In this document: piece by piece, positions 61,559-64,000 of the stretch
How the letters are laid out: the number at the start of each line of letters is the position of its first letter
Position numbering within the stretch: position 1 is the stretch's first letter
DNA from: Chitinophaga deserti
GTDB taxonomy: Bacteria > Bacteroidota > Bacteroidia > Chitinophagales > Chitinophagaceae
DNA: 64,000 nucleotides
Direction: 5' to 3'
Assembly (NCBI RefSeq): GCF_003149455.1
Contig: NZ_QFFK01000004.1
Coordinates: 62,001-126,000 of the forward strand
Translations under genes and position numbers: made by a program
Notes under the pieces: model-generated
What the model was told of the DNA's origin: nothing
Database searches by the model: none
What the model saw: only the letters and a program-made list of their open reading frames with translations

Positions 61559-62379
61559 TCGAAGAGGATTCTGACGGTCTGGTAGAACGACAGCTGTTGA
61601 TAAGCCCCCTGCTGGAGCTGGTCTCTTTTAAAGCCCTGGAGGCCAAAGAGCCCGGCGGCGTTCCCTTTGTTCACGGCTATCTCGAGGTAGCCGGCGGCGT
61701 TAAACAGTGCGAGCTTCTGGCCTTCTGCCACATCTGCATAAGTTTCGCTGAGCTGGGTGATCATCTCATCGCGGCGGAAGAAGATGGCAAAGCGGCGGCT
61801 GTTACGCTGGGCGTGGAACTGTTCGCGGGTGATGTTGACGATTACGTTCTCGAAGTTATCGATATGGAGGATTTGTCCTTCGATATAATCTTCCCCGGTG
61901 AGGGGTTGCAGGTTATTCTTCACGACAATTTCAGGCGCCGGTGAGCCGAACTGGGCAGGTGTTTCCCCGCCGAAAAGCCGTGCCAGCATACGGGCCATTA
62001 CGCCTACGATGCCGAGGGTGTTCCGTATTTCTGCGGATTCCAGGGAGATGCGGTGTACTTCTTCGGGCATGCCGCCTGTGATCATAGTGATGAGCCCGTT
62101 ATCGGCACAGCAGATGTACTGCCCCTGGTGGCGGGCCAGCAGGATGTGATCCGTTTTACGGTCGAATAGGTTATTGAGCACGAGGTGTACGGTATCTGCC
62201 GGGAAGTAACGGAAAGCGCTGCGGCAGATGTAGGTGGCCTGCGGGAGGTTGAATGGTGAGATGTGGTGCGAGATGTCCACGACCTGGGCAGTCGGACAAT
62301 GCTGCAGTAGCAGGCCCTTTATGGCGCCTGTCAGGTAATCCTGCAATCCAATGTCTGATGTCAGCGTAACGATGGGCAT
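61555..62379 (-). CDS. SAM hydroxide adenosyltransferase (DUF62)-family protein
   Basis: A 274-residue protein. The N-terminus MPIVTLTSDIGLQDYLTGAIKG and the strand CCADNGLITMI identify the DUF62/SAM hydrolase family, which splits SAM to adenosine and methionine. The usual DPGVG-type motif is replaced by LNNLFDR, and the later His motif (normally near TFHGRD) reads NTLGIVG. Catalysis may therefore differ or be lost. The two-gene operon with the ABM protein is tightly coupled. Confidence 0.83.
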   Translation of the reverse strand: MPIVTLTSDIGLQDYLTGAIKGLLLQHCPTAQVVDISHHISPFNLPQATYICRSAFRYFPADTVHLVLNNLFDRKTDHILLARHQGQYICCADNGLITMITGGMPEEVHRISLESAEIRNTLGIVGVMARMLARLFGGETPAQFGSPAPEIVVKNNLQPLTGEDYIEGQILHIDNFENVIVNITREQFHAQRNSRRFAIFFRRDEMITQLSETYADVAEGQKLALFNAAGYLEIAVNKGNAAGLFGLQGFKRDQLQQGAYQQLSFYQTVRILFE

Positions 62380-62501
62380 AATGAGTTCAAACGAAGCTCT
62401 TATCTACAGGGGTTTGATTCCTGCAAAGTAAGGCTTTATTTCAGTGCAATGATGAAAAAAAAGGAATTAAATAAAACGGTGCAAAAGCGGGGCCAGACTC
62501 G

Positions 62502-63305
62502 TCAGGAGAGGGGCGAACCGGGTTCTTTCCGGAAGTGGTTGAACACCAGTTTGTCCGTTAGTCCGGGGAGTAGTTTACTGAGGAAAACGGTTAGCTTGCC
62601 CTGCGAAGTCAATACCAGCGTCCGTTTTCGTTTAGCGATGGCCCTCAGCGTGTGTGCAGCCACGGTATCGGCACTCATAAGGCTCCCTTCGTCGAGCGGG
62701 GTTTCCTGCTGGGAGCGCCCGCTCTTATCCAGCGCGGTGTTCCTTATATTGGAAGCAGTGAAACCGGGGCATATCCACATCACGTTGACGCCTGTATGCA
62801 GATTTTCAGTCCTCAGCGCCTCCAGGAAGCCCTGCATGGCGAATTTGGAGGCCGAATAACCCGTTCTGCCCGGCAGGCCACGGTAGCCGGCAATACTGCT
62901 CACACCCACCACAGTCCCTTTCTGTTCCAGAATGGAAGGGAGGGCGTACTTGGTGCAATACACAGTGCCCCAGAAATTAATATCCATCAGTGTTTTCAGG
63001 ACATCGGGTTCCGCATCCCTGAAAAGGGCGCGCATACTGATGCCTGCGTTATTGATGAGGATATCGATCTTCCCGAACTTTTCCAGCACACTCCCTATAA
63101 AAGCTTTGCAATCCTCCTCACGGCTCACATCGGCCCTGAACACATTCAGCGAAGGTACCTCTGCCCGGAGGGCGAGAAGCGTTTCCTCCTTACGGCCGCA
63201 AACTGATACGTTTGCGCCTGCACGGACGAATGCCAGGGCTAATGCCTTGCCTATACCGGATGTGGCGCCGGTGATGACTACGGATTGGTGCTGGAAGCTT
63301 TGCAT
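62502..63305 (-). CDS. Short-chain dehydrogenase/reductase
   Basis: A 267-residue SDR. TGATSGIG is at residues 12-19, NNAG at 86-89, catalytic Ser 136/137, Tyr 150 and Lys 154 (YSASK). The C-terminal extension (FLSKLLPGLTDKLVFNHF) is amphipathic, as in membrane-associated SDRs acting on lipids or ketones. ATG 63305 lies 4 nt after the promoter box at 63310-63317. The substrate is unknown. Confidence 0.9.
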   Translation of the reverse strand: MQSFQHQSVVITGATSGIGKALALAFVRAGANVSVCGRKEETLLALRAEVPSLNVFRADVSREEDCKAFIGSVLEKFGKIDILINNAGISMRALFRDAEPDVLKTLMDINFWGTVYCTKYALPSILEQKGTVVGVSSIAGYRGLPGRTGYSASKFAMQGFLEALRTENLHTGVNVMWICPGFTASNIRNTALDKSGRSQQETPLDEGSLMSADTVAAHTLRAIAKRKRTLVLTSQGKLTVFLSKLLPGLTDKLVFNHFRKEPGSPLS

Positions 63306-63309
63306 GGTG

Positions 63310-63317
63310 CAAAAATA
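63310..63317 (-). promoter_or_regulatory. -7 promoter box (TATTTTTG) for the SDR gene
   Basis: Exact TAnnTTTG match on the minus strand with only CACC between the box and the ATG, so the mRNA is very probably leaderless. Confidence 0.68.
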
Positions 63318-63396
63318 ATGGGCAGAGCCACAACAGAAAAAAAATGTTAGACACAGTGAATAAATAAAAATCTGCGTGGGCGTAGGTTTTTCACGA

Positions 63397-63595
63397 TTAT
63401 TTAGTATAAAACGCTGACCAGCAGCGGCTATCAGTACTTCAACTTTTACTTGAAGCAAGCGCATGGCCCTTTTGGGCGTCATATTCATGCATCACTCCGG
63501 GGTCAGGAGCGTATATGCAAATCTCAGCGCGTTAGTGGAGGTGCGCAATTAAATGTGAGGTGGTTCCCCCCGGAGAAAGAACCACCCCTTTTTTT
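63397..63595 (+). ncRNA. Candidate structured non-coding RNA of about 200 nt
   Basis: The 318-bp gap 63306-63623 has no gene but a strong plus-strand terminator: GGTGGTTC (63559-63566), GAACCACC (63579-63586), then CC and seven T. Upstream, ACGCTGACC (63411-63419) can pair with GGTCAGGAGCGT (63501-63512, 3-base bulge). Inside lie CTTCAA/TTGAAG (63437-63455) and a two-step hairpin GCATG-GCCC/GGGC...CATGC (63461-63490). A near-consensus box TAGGTTTT is at 63383-63390. The T tract points away from the minus-strand genes, so the terminator must serve a plus transcript. The class is not recognised. Confidence 0.5.
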
Positions 63596-63623
63596 GAAAA
63601 TTTTTTTCGCTTACGCGGATTTA

Positions 63624-64000
63624 TCAGTGACTATGACCACTTTCTTCCCCGTTCGTCATCTTCGACATGAGGTCGGTAGCCCCTTTTACCACAAATTGTG
63701 CTCCTGCATCCACCCCGGCCGGCAGCGATACTTCCGTATACCCGTCTTCCGTTACACCTGCCATTACCGCCAACCGCTTAAAGTGGTTTTTAGCCTTCTC
63801 CGCCACAAACACATACTGCCGTTCGCCTTCCATCACCACGGCTTCCGCAGGCAGTGAGGCAACCTCCGCTGCGCCCGTTTCCACCCAGGCTTTGAGGAAA
63901 GTACCGGGCATCATCTCCCGGTCTTCCCGGTCGAGGTGGCAATGCACGCGTATGGTTCTGTCCCGGTCTATTTCCCGGCCTATGAGATGCACAGTGGCAG
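63624..64000 (-). CDS. RND efflux periplasmic adaptor (HlyD/CusB type), C-terminal part
   Basis: The last 125 codons of a gene that enters from the right edge. The reading frame stays open to the window end. The visible part has the adaptor beta-barrel pattern (IGREIDRDRTIRVHCHLD, then MMPGTFLKAWVET) and the membrane-proximal region (VFVAEKAKNHFKRLAV, VVKGATDLMSKM). The end GEESGHSH contains two His, as in some metal-efflux adaptors (CzcB/CusB). The adaptor links an RND pump to an outer-membrane channel; the pump lies outside the window. Confidence 0.83.
   Translation of the reverse strand, partial: ATVHLIGREIDRDRTIRVHCHLDREDREMMPGTFLKAWVETGAAEVASLPAEAVVMEGERQYVFVAEKAKNHFKRLAVMAGVTEDGYTEVSLPAGVDAGAQFVVKGATDLMSKMTNGEESGHSH

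Noticed and set aside
63495..63530. SRP RNA suggested by GGTCAGG in the candidate RNA
   Set aside because: The GGAAGGAAGCA part of the SRP domain IV loop is missing and the surrounding pairing does not fit.

Overview
The window reads as a chromosome segment of a free-living Bacteroidota bacterium, most likely of the Chitinophagaceae (Chitinophaga-like). The evidence is: a SusC/SusD pair with its own ECF sigma factor and FecR anti-sigma factor; three large secreted proteins with type IX secretion (T9SS) C-terminal domains, one type A and two type B; futalosine-pathway menaquinone synthesis (mqnE); almost no Shine-Dalgarno sequences; and sixteen exact copies of the Bacteroidota -7 promoter element TAnnTTTG placed just before genes or RNA candidates. 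No insertion sequence, prophage, integrase or CRISPR array was seen.

Layout. 0-10 kb: the end of a FUSC membrane protein, a non-coding gap with three DnaA-box-like sites, smc, an MFS transporter, a repeat-bearing gap, a cytochrome c/dehydrogenase lipoprotein, an SDR enzyme and a NarL-type response regulator. 10-23 kb: a DUF192 lipoprotein, mqnE overlapping a secreted M43 metalloprotease, a CNT nucleoside transporter, a T9SS type B propeller protein, trxA and dnaE. 23-36 kb: an NlpC/P60 lipoprotein followed by a surface-glycan locus (FkbM methyltransferase, flippase, five glycosyltransferases) that encloses a CshA-like T9SS adhesin, then a YfhO-type membrane protein. 36-42 kb: a YhhQ-type transporter with a small coupled membrane protein, Nudix, CorA, dapF, a nucleoside phosphorylase, tRNA-Cys, a 1-kb gap with 11-bp tandem repeats, and an orphan secreted protein. 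42-50 kb: tRNA-Tyr and tRNA-Leu, a candidate small RNA, and a sigma/FecR/SusC/SusD/discoidin locus with a candidate antisense RNA over the susC 5' region. 50-64 kb: an exported 3-keto-glycoside-type pair, a MoxR ATPase/VWA pair, a sugar isomerase-like protein, three tandem paralogous small membrane proteins, a DUF2723 protein, a SAM hydrolase-like/ABM pair, an SDR enzyme, a candidate structured RNA and the end of an RND efflux adaptor.

How it fits together. The sigma/FecR/SusCD locus imports an unknown glycan or other nutrient. The adjacent exported Gfo/Idh oxidoreductase, DUF1080 hydrolase and isomerase-like protein could process sugars outside the cytoplasm by oxidation rather than by ordinary hydrolysis. 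The glycan locus and the adhesin together suggest surface decoration. The points most worth a second look are the RNA candidates at 48239-48336, 63397-63595 and 42538-42661, the DnaA-box cluster before smc, the 11-bp intergenic repeats, and the tRNA-Leu that lacks a long variable arm. All functional calls rest on motif recognition by eye; no database search was run.
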